From PZPK01 sp965230795 (lineage in GTDB: Bacteria > Pseudomonadota > Gammaproteobacteria > Pseudomonadales > Oleiphilaceae), in NCBI GenBank assembly GCA_965230795.1, contig OZ246020.1:2046001-2110000 (forward strand): 64,000 nucleotides of DNA, given 5' to 3'. Position 1 is the stretch's first letter, and every line of letters begins with the position of its first letter. Of the stretch, positions 36,773 to 44,290 are shown in pieces. The notes beneath the pieces are model-generated. The model saw only the letters and a list, made by a program, of their open reading frames with translations. It did no database searches and was not told the DNA's origin. The position numbers and the translations under genes were made by a program.

Positions 36773-37696
36773 TTGAATGCAACACTAGATCGTTTTTTGT
36801 ATCAGGAAAAACTGCCTGATAGCTACGCCCACATGGCGCAACGCTATTTCGAGCCGGTTGTCGAGGCACTTGCCGAGCAGGTGAGTAAGCTGAAGCAACC
36901 TTTGATGGTGGGGATTAATGGTTGTCAGGGCTCCGGTAAAACAACCCTTTCCCATTACCTTGAATATCGACTTACCAGTGCAGGCTATCGTGTTCTCAGC
37001 CTTTCTCTTGACGACTTTTATTTATCCAAATCCGCTCGGGTAGCGCTTTCAAATGATGTTCACCCTTTGCTCAAAACCCGGGGCGTGCCGGGAACCCACA
37101 ATGTAGAGCTGTTGAAGTCAACGCTGGATGGGCTGAAAACAGGACAGAAGGGGCTGCCAATTCCGCGTTTTAACAAAGCCGAAGATGATTGCATGCCAGA
37201 GTCAGAGTGGCAAACCACCGAGAGCCGGCAAGACATCGTGATTCTGGAAGGATGGTGCTGGGGCGCGCGCCATGTCGAAGCAGAGATGCTTGGAGAGGCG
37301 GTCAATGATCTTGAAGCCGAGAGAGACAAAGAGGGCATATGGCGCCGATTTGTAAACGATCAACTTAAGCAGTATGAAACCCTGTACCCATATATGAAAT
37401 TCTGGCTCATGCTCAAGGCACCAAACTTTGACTGTGTTTTCCGGTGGCGTCTGGAGCAGGAGCACAAACTCGCCGCCAGTGTCGGATCGACATCTTCAGC
37501 CGGAGGCATCATGTCCGATAGCGAAGTGAAAACCTTTGTCCAGCATTATCAGCGTATCACCGAGCAGGTCCTGGATTCCTTGCCTGAAGAAGCAGATCTG
37601 GTTTGGGAGCTTGATGATCAAAGACAGATTCATGGCATCACGGCGCGCAGAGAGCTAGCCTATCTGAGCGAAATCTGGGAAAGGACCATGCGATGA
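36773..37696 (+). CDS. D-glycerate 3-kinase-type P-loop kinase
   Basis: A 307-aa soluble kinase of the P-loop family that includes plant-type D-glycerate 3-kinase (GLYK). The Walker A motif is GINGCQGSGKTTLSHYLEYR (about residues 48-67). LSLDDFYLSK follows a central strand, and VILEGWCWGAR is a further conserved segment. It converts D-glycerate and ATP to 3-phosphoglycerate, which is the acceptor used by the synthase encoded two genes later, so it would recycle glycerate released by the phosphorylase at 39795. The start is TTG at 36773 with AGAGA upstream; the next in-frame ATG would remove about 20 residues that the family normally has. Its stop overlaps the next start by 4 bp (ATGA). Confidence 0.82.
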   Translation: MNATLDRFLYQEKLPDSYAHMAQRYFEPVVEALAEQVSKLKQPLMVGINGCQGSGKTTLSHYLEYRLTSAGYRVLSLSLDDFYLSKSARVALSNDVHPLLKTRGVPGTHNVELLKSTLDGLKTGQKGLPIPRFNKAEDDCMPESEWQTTESRQDIVILEGWCWGARHVEAEMLGEAVNDLEAERDKEGIWRRFVNDQLKQYETLYPYMKFWLMLKAPNFDCVFRWRLEQEHKLAASVGSTSSAGGIMSDSEVKTFVQHYQRITEQVLDSLPEEADLVWELDDQRQIHGITARRELAYLSEIWERTMR

Positions 37697-38562
37697 ATGA
37701 GGCGAAAACAACATTTGGTCCTGAAACACATCAGGCAATTGTGTTTACCGACCTGGATGGCACTTTGCTGGATCACGATACCTACTCGAGTGAGGCGGCG
37801 TCCCCGGCATTTCATAAACTCAAAGATAACGGTGTACCAGTGATTCCCGTTACCAGTAAAACCCGGGTGGAGGTAGAGGGCATTATGGCGCGCCTGGAGC
37901 TGAATGGCCCCTTTATTGTGGAGAACGGTGCCGCAGTCTACCTGCCGAAGCACATGGTCAGGGATGTACAGAGCCCATCACCTTCAGATTCGCTGATGGA
38001 CGACTCCGACTATGCAGTCAAGTCCTTTGCCCCGGAACGGGTATTCTGGGCCGATTTGCTGGAAAAATTGCTGCAGGAGTTTCCCGGCGCCTTCACTTGG
38101 TTTTCCCGGATGGGAGATGCCGCGGTGGCTGAAGCCACCGGTTTAGCCATTGATAAAGCCAGGTTGGCCAACAAACGTCAGTTTAGTGAACCTGTGCAAT
38201 GGTTGGGAACTGAAGATCAAAAAGCTGCATTTATTGAACGCGTGGAATGTCATGGTTTCAGTGTGGTGGAGGGCGGACGCTTCCTCCATCTCACCAGCGG
38301 TTATGACAAGGGGCGTGCGTTGCTTTGGCTTGCCGGGTATCTCCAACATGGCTATGACAAACCGGTATTCTCGATTGCTCTTGGGGACAGCGGTAATGAT
38401 ATTGATATGCTGGTGGTCGCCGATCAGGCCGTCGCGATTCGTTCGCCAGCCCATGGCTTTCCCGATTGTCCAAAAGCAAATCACGTTATCTACAGCAAAC
38501 ATTATGGCCCGGCAGGTTGGAACGAATGCCTGGCAAAGATTTTTAACTGGTCCTCAAAATAA
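37693..38562 (+). CDS. Glucosyl/mannosyl-3-phosphoglycerate phosphatase (HAD-IIB)
   Basis: A 289-aa HAD-superfamily IIB (Cof-type) phosphatase resembling mannosyl-3-phosphoglycerate phosphatases. Motif I is VFTDLDGTLLDHD (nucleophile DxDGT), motif II is in VIPVTSKTRVE, and the C-terminal acidic motif is ALGDSGNDIDML. It would remove phosphate from glucosyl-3-phosphoglycerate to give glucosylglycerate. The gene overlaps the upstream kinase by 4 bp and is followed 12 bp later by the matching synthase, which argues for the glucosyl form. Mannosyl substrate specificity cannot be excluded from sequence alone. Confidence 0.87.
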   Translation: MNEAKTTFGPETHQAIVFTDLDGTLLDHDTYSSEAASPAFHKLKDNGVPVIPVTSKTRVEVEGIMARLELNGPFIVENGAAVYLPKHMVRDVQSPSPSDSLMDDSDYAVKSFAPERVFWADLLEKLLQEFPGAFTWFSRMGDAAVAEATGLAIDKARLANKRQFSEPVQWLGTEDQKAAFIERVECHGFSVVEGGRFLHLTSGYDKGRALLWLAGYLQHGYDKPVFSIALGDSGNDIDMLVVADQAVAIRSPAHGFPDCPKANHVIYSKHYGPAGWNECLAKIFNWSSK

Positions 38563-38574
38563 CAGGAAAAAAGC

Positions 38575-39798
38575 ATGGCGGATTTTTACCAAAACGGCAT
38601 TATTACGACCCTTCATAATTTGGCCAACCGAAGTGTGGCCGATCTGGAAGGGGAGCTGGAGAGCTTTTCCAAGTCCCGCCCCATGTCACTGATATTGCCC
38701 TCACTGTATTCCGAGCTCGAAGGGGATGCTCTCCCTGACATCGTCAATCAGCTCAGGGAAGTGAAGTATTTGTCCGAGATTGTGATTGGGCTGGATCGTG
38801 CAGATGAGGATCAGTATCGCAAGGCACTCAAGTTTTTTTCACGCCTGCCACAGCATCACCGGGTGCTCTGGAACGAGGGGCCCCGTTTAAAAGCACTGGA
38901 TGCTGAACTGGTCGAATTGGGTGTCGCGCCCAAGGAGTTGGGGAAGGGCCGAAATGTCTGGTACTGCATGGGTTACGCGCTGGCATCAGAACGCAGTGAA
39001 TCCATTGCACTGCACGATTGCGACATCGTCACCTATGATCGATCGCTGTTGGCGCGCCTCATTTACCCGGTCGCCAATCCCCACTACAACTATGAGTTCT
39101 GCAAGGGTTTCTACGCGCGCGTGGCTAATGGCAAGATGAACGGACGGGTCAGTCGCTTGCTGGTGACGCCTTTACTGCGATCATTCAAAACGGTCATTGG
39201 TTATCGGGATTATTTGGAATACATGGACAGTTTCCGCTATCCCCTGGCTGGCGAGTTTTCTTTCCGACGTGATGTGCTGAAAGATATCCGTATTCCCAGC
39301 GATTGGGGGCTTGAGATTGGGGTGTTATCCGAGATGTACCGCAATTACGCCCATAACCGTCTTTGTCAGGTGGATATTGCGGACAATTACGATCATAAAC
39401 ATCAGGATCTGTCGCTGAATAATGATCAGGGCGGGCTTTCCAAGATGTCCATCGATATCACCAAAGCCTTGTTCAGAAAACTGGCTACGCAGGGCGAAAC
39501 CTTTTCGCCGGGAACGATTCGGTCACTCAAAGCGACCTATTTCCGTATCGCGCTGGATTTTGTCGAAACCTATTACAACGACGCCATGATGAACGGATTG
39601 ACCCTGGATGTGCACCAGGAAGAAAAAGCGGTGGAAATGTTTGCTGAGAACATAATGAAGGCGGGTAACCATTTCCTCGAACGACCGATGGAACGTCCTT
39701 TCATTCCAAGCTGGAATCGCGTCATGAGTGCCAAGCCTGACGTATTGGACAGGTTGAAAGAAGCGGTAGAACTGGATAACAAGGAATTCGCCGAGTGA
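38575..39798 (+). CDS. gpgS: Glucosyl-3-phosphoglycerate synthase
   Basis: A 407-aa cytoplasmic GT-A glycosyltransferase of the GpgS type (family GT81). It transfers glucose from NDP-glucose to 3-phosphoglycerate, the committed step of glucosylglycerate synthesis. The metal-binding DxD is in LHDCDIVTYDR, preceded by a Rossmann-like nucleotide-binding half (MSLILPSLYSELEG) and a GKGRNVWYCMGYALA segment typical of the family. Length fits bacterial GpgS of the longer type. The ATG has AGGAAAAAA upstream. The stop overlaps the next start (GTGA). The flanking glycerate kinase, phosphatase and phosphorylase genes support this assignment over the mannosyl analogue. Confidence 0.82.
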   Translation: MADFYQNGIITTLHNLANRSVADLEGELESFSKSRPMSLILPSLYSELEGDALPDIVNQLREVKYLSEIVIGLDRADEDQYRKALKFFSRLPQHHRVLWNEGPRLKALDAELVELGVAPKELGKGRNVWYCMGYALASERSESIALHDCDIVTYDRSLLARLIYPVANPHYNYEFCKGFYARVANGKMNGRVSRLLVTPLLRSFKTVIGYRDYLEYMDSFRYPLAGEFSFRRDVLKDIRIPSDWGLEIGVLSEMYRNYAHNRLCQVDIADNYDHKHQDLSLNNDQGGLSKMSIDITKALFRKLATQGETFSPGTIRSLKATYFRIALDFVETYYNDAMMNGLTLDVHQEEKAVEMFAENIMKAGNHFLERPMERPFIPSWNRVMSAKPDVLDRLKEAVELDNKEFAE

Positions 39799-41606
39799 GT
39801 TTGATGCAGAGCGGAGCAGAAAAATATCAGGCCATGCTGGAGCGTGTGACCCAGCAACTGGCCTTTATCTACGCAGATGTGGAAACCGTTTATCATTATG
39901 AGGACATTGCCAGATCATTGTTGCAAGCAATGAAGATTGATGAGCATTTCCTCGCATCGGCCAGCGATCCGACCCCTTACAGAAATCATTGGGATGAATC
40001 CGATATCGTCCTGATTACTTACGGCGATTCACTGGAAAAGCACACTCGCCCGCATGAAGGGGAGCATGACAAGGTGTTAGTAGAAAAGCCTTTGCAGACT
40101 CTCAAGACCTTTCTTGATAATCAATGTCGTGACGTGATCAATTCAGTCCACATCCTTCCGTTTTACCCTTACAGCTCGGACGATGGCTTTGCAGTCATCA
40201 ATTATTCTGCCGTGAACGAATCACTGGGAGACTGGAATGATGTGAATGACATTGCCAGGGACTACCGATTGATGGCCGACCTGGTCATCAATCACTGCTC
40301 CGGACGCAGCTTGTGGTTCGATAACTTTGTCAAAGGAGAAGGACCCGGCCACGATTATTTCTTTACGGCTTCTCCGGATGATGATTTAAGTCAGGTGGTG
40401 CGCCCGCGCACCTCACCGCTTTTGCGCGAGGTCGAGACGGCGCAAGGAATTCAGCACGTCTGGTGTACCTTCAGTCATGACCAGGTCGATTTTGATTTCA
40501 GCAATCCTGCGGTACTGATTGAGTTTGCCAATATCATCAGCCTGTATCTGGAGCAGGGAGTTCGTATTTTTCGCCTCGATGCGATTGCGTTTTTGTGGAA
40601 GATTCCGGGCACCAGTTGTCTGAATCTGGAACAGACCCATGAAATCGTGCGTTTGTATCGCACCCTGATCGAACAGATTCAGCATGATGCGGTCATCATC
40701 ACAGAAACCAACATCCCCAATCGTGAAAACCTGTCTTACTTTGGCAACGCCAATGAGGCCCATTGTGTGTATAACTTTTCCTTGCCGCCGTTGTTGCTTA
40801 ACACGCTGGTGACAGGTGATTGTTACTACCTCAAACAGTGGATGATGAGTATGCCGCCGCCACAGCACGGCACGGCCTACTTCAATTTTATCGCGTCCCA
40901 TGACGGCATTGGATTACGTCCAGCTGAGGGTTTGCTTGAGGATGAGGAACTGAATGCGCTGATCAATACCATGACTTCTTTTGGTGGCAAGGTATCCATG
41001 CGGGCATTGGATAATGGAAAGAGCAAGCCCTACGAGATCAACATTTCTCTGTTTGATGCCTTGCAGGGAACGATTAACGGACCAGACAGATGGGGCGTGG
41101 ACCGCTTCATCTGTGCCCACGCTATTATGTTTGCCTTGGAGGGCATTCCGGGACTGTACATTCACAGTTTGTTTGGCACCCGGAATGACTATGACAAGCT
41201 GGAACACACCCAGCATAACCGGGCCATCAACCGCCACCGCTGGGATGTGGATGCCTTATTAAAGGCATTGAATGATCCTCTGAACGATCATCAAAAAGTT
41301 TTTGTACGCATGCAGGCCTTGTTGTCGGTGCGAATCAAACAGCCCGCATTTCATCCCAATGCGACCCAGTTTACCTTGCATTTGGGCAATGAGATTTTTG
41401 GATTCTGGCGCCAAAGTATGGATCGACGCCAGAGTATTTTCTGTATCTACAATATCTCTGACAGGGTGCAGCCACTGAATCTGGCAGAAGTCAATCTGAT
41501 AGAGCTGGACCACTGGACGGACCTGGTTACCGGGCAGGCACTCAATGACCCGAAAGCGATGCTGGAGCTGCAGCCCTATCAGTCGATGTGGATTAGTAAT
41601 AGGTAA
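39795..41606 (+). CDS. GH13 subfamily 18 phosphorylase, likely glucosylglycerate phosphorylase
   Basis: A 603-aa alpha-amylase-superfamily (GH13_18) enzyme of the sucrose phosphorylase group. The catalytic triad is visible: nucleophile D262 in FRLDAIAFLWK, acid/base E304 in IITETNIPN and D370 in ASHDGIGLRP. Glucosylglycerate phosphorylases form a known branch of this subfamily, and the preceding genes make and use 3-phosphoglycerate and glucosylglycerate. The likely reaction is therefore phosphorolysis of glucosylglycerate to glucose-1-phosphate and glycerate, closing a cycle with the kinase at 36773. Sucrose phosphorylase is the main alternative; substrate-loop comparison would be needed to decide. 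The start is GTG 39795 (overlapping the previous stop) or ATG 39804. Confidence 0.85.
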   Translation: MSLMQSGAEKYQAMLERVTQQLAFIYADVETVYHYEDIARSLLQAMKIDEHFLASASDPTPYRNHWDESDIVLITYGDSLEKHTRPHEGEHDKVLVEKPLQTLKTFLDNQCRDVINSVHILPFYPYSSDDGFAVINYSAVNESLGDWNDVNDIARDYRLMADLVINHCSGRSLWFDNFVKGEGPGHDYFFTASPDDDLSQVVRPRTSPLLREVETAQGIQHVWCTFSHDQVDFDFSNPAVLIEFANIISLYLEQGVRIFRLDAIAFLWKIPGTSCLNLEQTHEIVRLYRTLIEQIQHDAVIITETNIPNRENLSYFGNANEAHCVYNFSLPPLLLNTLVTGDCYYLKQWMMSMPPPQHGTAYFNFIASHDGIGLRPAEGLLEDEELNALINTMTSFGGKVSMRALDNGKSKPYEINISLFDALQGTINGPDRWGVDRFICAHAIMFALEGIPGLYIHSLFGTRNDYDKLEHTQHNRAINRHRWDVDALLKALNDPLNDHQKVFVRMQALLSVRIKQPAFHPNATQFTLHLGNEIFGFWRQSMDRRQSIFCIYNISDRVQPLNLAEVNLIELDHWTDLVTGQALNDPKAMLELQPYQSMWISNR

Positions 41607-41613
41607 TAGGTAA

Positions 41614-41907
41614 AAGCTTGAAGCCTGAAGCTTGAAGCTTGAAGCCTGAAGTCTGAAGCCCGAAGCCCGAAGCCCGAAGCCCGAAGCCTGAAGTCTGAAG
41701 TCTGAAGTCTGAAGTCTGAAGTCTGAAGCCTGAAGCCTGAAGCCCAATGTCAGGTGTCTGAAGTCGGACGTCTGACGCATACAATATTTCCCCAACGCCC
41801 AACGCCCAACGCCCAACGCCCAACGTCTGACGCCCAACGTCTGACGTCTGACGTCTGACGTCTGACGCATAATTTATTCTCCCGACTCCCGACTCCCGAC
41901 TCCCGAC
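41614..41907. repeat. Degenerate heptanucleotide tandem repeat block
   Basis: About 290 bp of 7-bp units in three sub-blocks. First are TGAAGCC, TGAAGTC, TGAAGCT and CGAAGCC variants (about 41614-41776). Next are GCCCAAC and GTCTGAC variants (about 41794-41868). Last is TCCCGAC, four copies (about 41879-41907). The unit is not a multiple of three, so long frames through it on the minus strand are artefacts with seven-residue pseudo-repeats. It starts 8 bp after the phosphorylase stop. The remaining sequence to 42083 has no gene but contains TGTAACCAAGTGTAAC and similar AT-rich motifs ahead of the next start. It could be a slippage-prone spacer; function unknown. Confidence 0.9.
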
Positions 41908-42083
41908 CATCTGTGTGTGTACGACACTTGTCATACACTTGACCTTTTTCTGTCACCAAAAATTCGTCCAAATGTAACCAAGTGTAACTGCGTACTTGTT
42001 ACGATGTGTCCGTCTTTTGGGGGAAGTTCTAAGGCATTTCTTAGACCTTACAGAGTGCATACGTATAACAAAAGCGAGGCATT

Positions 42084-42647
42084 ATGGAATCGAAAAAGAA
42101 AAATGTATCGCTCCGGCTAAGCCAGAGCGATGTGGAAAAAATTCGGCACATTGCAGATCGGTTGGGTGTGAAGGACTCAGACGTTTTACGGTTTTCGATT
42201 AAGCAGATGCTGGTGAAGCTCGCGCCTTTTCACGAGGAAAGCTATCGCGGAATCGATCTGATGCCTGCATTGCTGGAAGTCGGTGAAGAAATGGTCCGTT
42301 TCTTCGATCTTGGGGCCGAGCAGCTTCACCGGATCGTCAATACTGACCTGGATGACCCGAGCAGACGCATTGACCAGGAAGACCTGAAACTGCTGGCGCT
42401 GTCCAGTGTCAATGGCGAATACGCAAGGTTGAAGCTGAATTCCGATTCCGAAATCTATGTCGAGGATGAGGAAAGCTTTAAGGACTACTTCCTTAATAAA
42501 TATTTCTCAGGAAAAAACCAGCAGCGCCAGCCGGAAACCGGTACTAAGGGCGAAAAAGAAAAGCAAGGTGGGGCATGGACGCCCGTTATCCAGAAAGGTG
42601 GGAGCACATTCTCATTGAGCAGGAAGATGATTCCTAAAACGGCATAG
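42084..42647 (+). CDS. Ribbon-helix-helix-like DNA-binding protein
   Basis: A 187-aa protein. Residues 7-48 (VSLRLSQSDVEKIRHIADRL followed by a GVKDSDVLRFSIKQML segment) have the beta-strand, helix, helix pattern of a ribbon-helix-helix (CopG/Arc-like) DNA-binding domain. The rest is acidic then basic, with a low-complexity tail (ETGTKGEKEKQGG). The ATG is preceded by GCGAGG. It sits alone ahead of a VPLPA-CTERM gene and the exopolysaccharide operon, so it may regulate one of them; this is inferred only from position. Too long for a typical antitoxin, and no toxin gene is adjacent. Confidence 0.65.
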   Translation: MESKKKNVSLRLSQSDVEKIRHIADRLGVKDSDVLRFSIKQMLVKLAPFHEESYRGIDLMPALLEVGEEMVRFFDLGAEQLHRIVNTDLDDPSRRIDQEDLKLLALSSVNGEYARLKLNSDSEIYVEDEESFKDYFLNKYFSGKNQQRQPETGTKGEKEKQGGAWTPVIQKGGSTFSLSRKMIPKTA

Positions 42648-42785
42648 CCCTTTTGTGAAAACCAGGAGGTCGAAAAGACCGTATCGGAACATCAAAAACA
42701 TAAAAAGCGAACAGGGATATCTCGCTAAGACAACTTAACGACTGAATTGCCGTCAATACAAATGACTGGCACTAAAAAGATAAAC

Positions 42786-42796
42786 ACTTAACTAGG
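42786..42796 (+). promoter_or_regulatory. Surface-gene 5'-UTR motif before the 42806 gene
   Basis: ACTTAACTAGG, an 11-nt perfect complement of the candidate sRNA, overlapping the Shine-Dalgarno AGGG 8 nt before the ATG. A second partial copy, ACAACTTAAC, lies at 42730-42739 in the same leader. Confidence 0.45.
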
Positions 42797-42805
42797 GTGA
42801 ATCAC

Positions 42806-43399
42806 ATGAACATGAAAACCATCTTGGCGACAATGCTTTTGAGTGTTGTGACGGCCTTTTCCGTTAATTCCCATGCCGCAATGGCCGACGGTGTGCTGTT
42901 TGAGCGAGTTGCCCATGTGGCTGGGCAAGATGCTTTCGGACAAGCGATCGTTGTAGATCAGGCGATGGAATTTACCTTGACCCTGACCGATTTTGCTTTT
43001 CCTGATGAGTTGGATAGCGTAGGAGTCACGCTGGTAAGAGCTGGGGAAGCCATTGCGTCCATTGTCTTCGAAACTGATCGTGGATGGTCAGACACTTCCT
43101 GGGGCTATGGTGCGGGTGGTTATCGGCCTGCATACGGCCATGGTGGCTTCGACAATGATCATTCCTGGGGTGCTGATTTCAAACAGGAAAGTGTTATAGG
43201 TAATTTGGAAGCAGGGACCTATTTTCTTTCCATGTACGCTGAGTTTGACGACGATTGGTACTACCAGCAAGGTATGCAATACGGCTTGTACAGTGTAGAA
43301 ATGATCGCCACTCCGGTTCCGGCTTCGATCGTGATGATGGCTTCGGGCCTGGGTGTATTCGGATACTTGCGCAGAAAGCGTAAGGTTGCGACGGCATGA
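42806..43399 (+). CDS. VPLPA-CTERM-type surface protein
   Basis: 197 aa from ATG 42806 (AGGG eight nt upstream; ATG 42812 is also possible). It has a signal peptide (MNMKTILATMLLSVVTAFSV...NSHAA), a beta-sandwich-like middle (MEFTLTLTDFAFPDELDSVG) and an aromatic, glycine- and histidine-rich insert at about residues 92-113 (WGYGAGGYRPAYGHGG). The exosortase tail is PVPASIVMMASGLGVFGYL followed by RRKRK. The tail is a variant (PVPAS) of the VPLPA class, so XrtD at 59028 is the expected processing enzyme. It lies just upstream of the exopolysaccharide operon, separated by a terminator. Function unknown; a matrix protein is likely. Confidence 0.82.
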   Translation: MNMKTILATMLLSVVTAFSVNSHAAMADGVLFERVAHVAGQDAFGQAIVVDQAMEFTLTLTDFAFPDELDSVGVTLVRAGEAIASIVFETDRGWSDTSWGYGAGGYRPAYGHGGFDNDHSWGADFKQESVIGNLEAGTYFLSMYAEFDDDWYYQQGMQYGLYSVEMIATPVPASIVMMASGLGVFGYLRRKRKVATA

Positions 43400-43495
43400 G
43401 GCCGGGTCGTGCCTCTAGATGGCAAACGTCTCGAGGCACGCTGCAAAGCATTACACAATTTTACATTTCATCGTTCAAATTGGTGAACGCACCAT

Positions 43496-43522
43496 GGAAA
43501 GCCCCGCTATGCGGGGCTTTCC
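43496..43522 (+). terminator. Strong hairpin terminator between the VPLPA-CTERM gene and the EPS operon
   Basis: A 12-bp perfect stem GGAAAGCCCCGC (43496-43507) and GCGGGGCTTTCC (43511-43522) with a 3-nt loop TAT. T residues are within the 3' arm rather than after it. It could work in both directions. Confidence 0.7.
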
Positions 43523-43535
43523 AGTAAGTACCGCT

Positions 43536-43570
43536 CTGTAACAATTCTGTCATTGTCATATTTCTTTCAT
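43536..43570 (+). promoter_or_regulatory. Two overlapping Pho boxes before the exopolysaccharide operon
   Basis: CTGTAAC-AATT-CTGTCAT (43536-43553) followed by TTGTCAT-ATTT-CTTTCAT (43553-43570). Each is a pair of 7-bp units separated by 4 A/T bases, the architecture of PhoB-binding sites; one unit is a perfect CTGTCAT. This predicts phosphate-starvation control of the operon starting at 43659. Confidence 0.55.
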
Positions 43571-43658
43571 ACTTTGCAGGTAAGGTTGGCGCCACTTTTT
43601 AGGGCGAAGGCCGAGACCGTTTGCCCTTAATTATCAGTCGGAGATCGTGGTACCGCTT

Positions 43659-44276
43659 ATGCGTCTGCACATTACATCAACGTGTTCCCGCTTAATCCTT
43701 GTTTGCTGCACATTTATGCTGTCTGCGTGGGTGGCGGCTGAAGAAAACACTGTTGCGCAAGCAGCAGTGGAAACAAATACGGCTTCGGGTTCCAGGGATT
43801 ATGAGATTCAGGCGGGTGATGTGTTGACCATCTCGGTCTGGGATGAGCCGGATTTGCAGCGGGAGGTGCTAGTGTTGCCCGATCAGACCATTGCATTTCC
43901 GCTGGTAGGTGCATTTTCCATCCAGGCAATGAGTGTCGCAGATCTTGCCGAGGCCTTGCGCGGGAAACTCGATCGCTTCATCCCACAAGCAAATGTACAT
44001 GTTGCGGTGCAGCAGATTCGGGGAAATCAGGTATTTGTGATCGGTAAAGTTAATCGTCCCGGCGAGTACCCGATGAACTCGCGGCTTTCCGTATTGCAGG
44101 CGCTGAGTATGGCCGGAGGCCTGTCAACCTTTGCCAAAGAAGATGACATCAAGGTTATACGCAACGCAGAAGAGGGCCAGGTAGCGATTGATTTTGTTTA
44201 CAGTGATGTGGCTTCCGGAAAGTCGCTTGAGCAAAACATTACGCTTCAAAATGGTGACGTTGTGTTGGTGCCATAG
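43659..44276 (+). CDS. Polysaccharide export protein (Wza-type, Poly_export + SLBB)
   Basis: About 205 aa. A signal peptide (LVCCTFMLSAWVAA) is followed by a Poly_export domain (YEIQAGDVLTISVWDEPDLQ, about residues 45-125). A SLBB domain follows (VFVIGKVNRPGEYPMNSRLS; ALSMAGGLSTFAKEDDIKVI). It is the outer-membrane or periplasmic export channel component for exopolysaccharide. It is shorter than E. coli Wza (about 380 aa), as in many exosortase-linked EPS loci. GGAG at 43640-43643 is awkwardly spaced for either ATG 43659 or GTG 43647, so the start is uncertain. First gene of the EPS operon, downstream of the Pho boxes. Confidence 0.9.
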   Translation: MRLHITSTCSRLILVCCTFMLSAWVAAEENTVAQAAVETNTASGSRDYEIQAGDVLTISVWDEPDLQREVLVLPDQTIAFPLVGAFSIQAMSVADLAEALRGKLDRFIPQANVHVAVQQIRGNQVFVIGKVNRPGEYPMNSRLSVLQALSMAGGLSTFAKEDDIKVIRNAEEGQVAIDFVYSDVASGKSLEQNITLQNGDVVLVP

Positions 44277-44290
44277 TTGCGGTCTGCATT

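Noticed and set aside
41259..41934. Minus-strand frames of 203 and 113 codons across the heptamer block
   Set aside because: Their sequence is a seven-residue echo of a 7-bp DNA repeat, the frames overlap the phosphorylase gene, and there are no ribosome-binding sites.
41940..42060. Repeated TGTAAC strings as Pho boxes before the RHH-like gene
   Set aside because: The repeat spacing is 10 bp rather than 11 and the units match poorly, so PhoB binding is not supported.
42760..42790. A sigma-54 promoter (TGGCACT at 42766) before the VPLPA-CTERM gene
   Set aside because: The -24-like TGGCAC is not followed by a GC-containing -12 element at the right distance. The other VPLPA-CTERM genes also lack a match.
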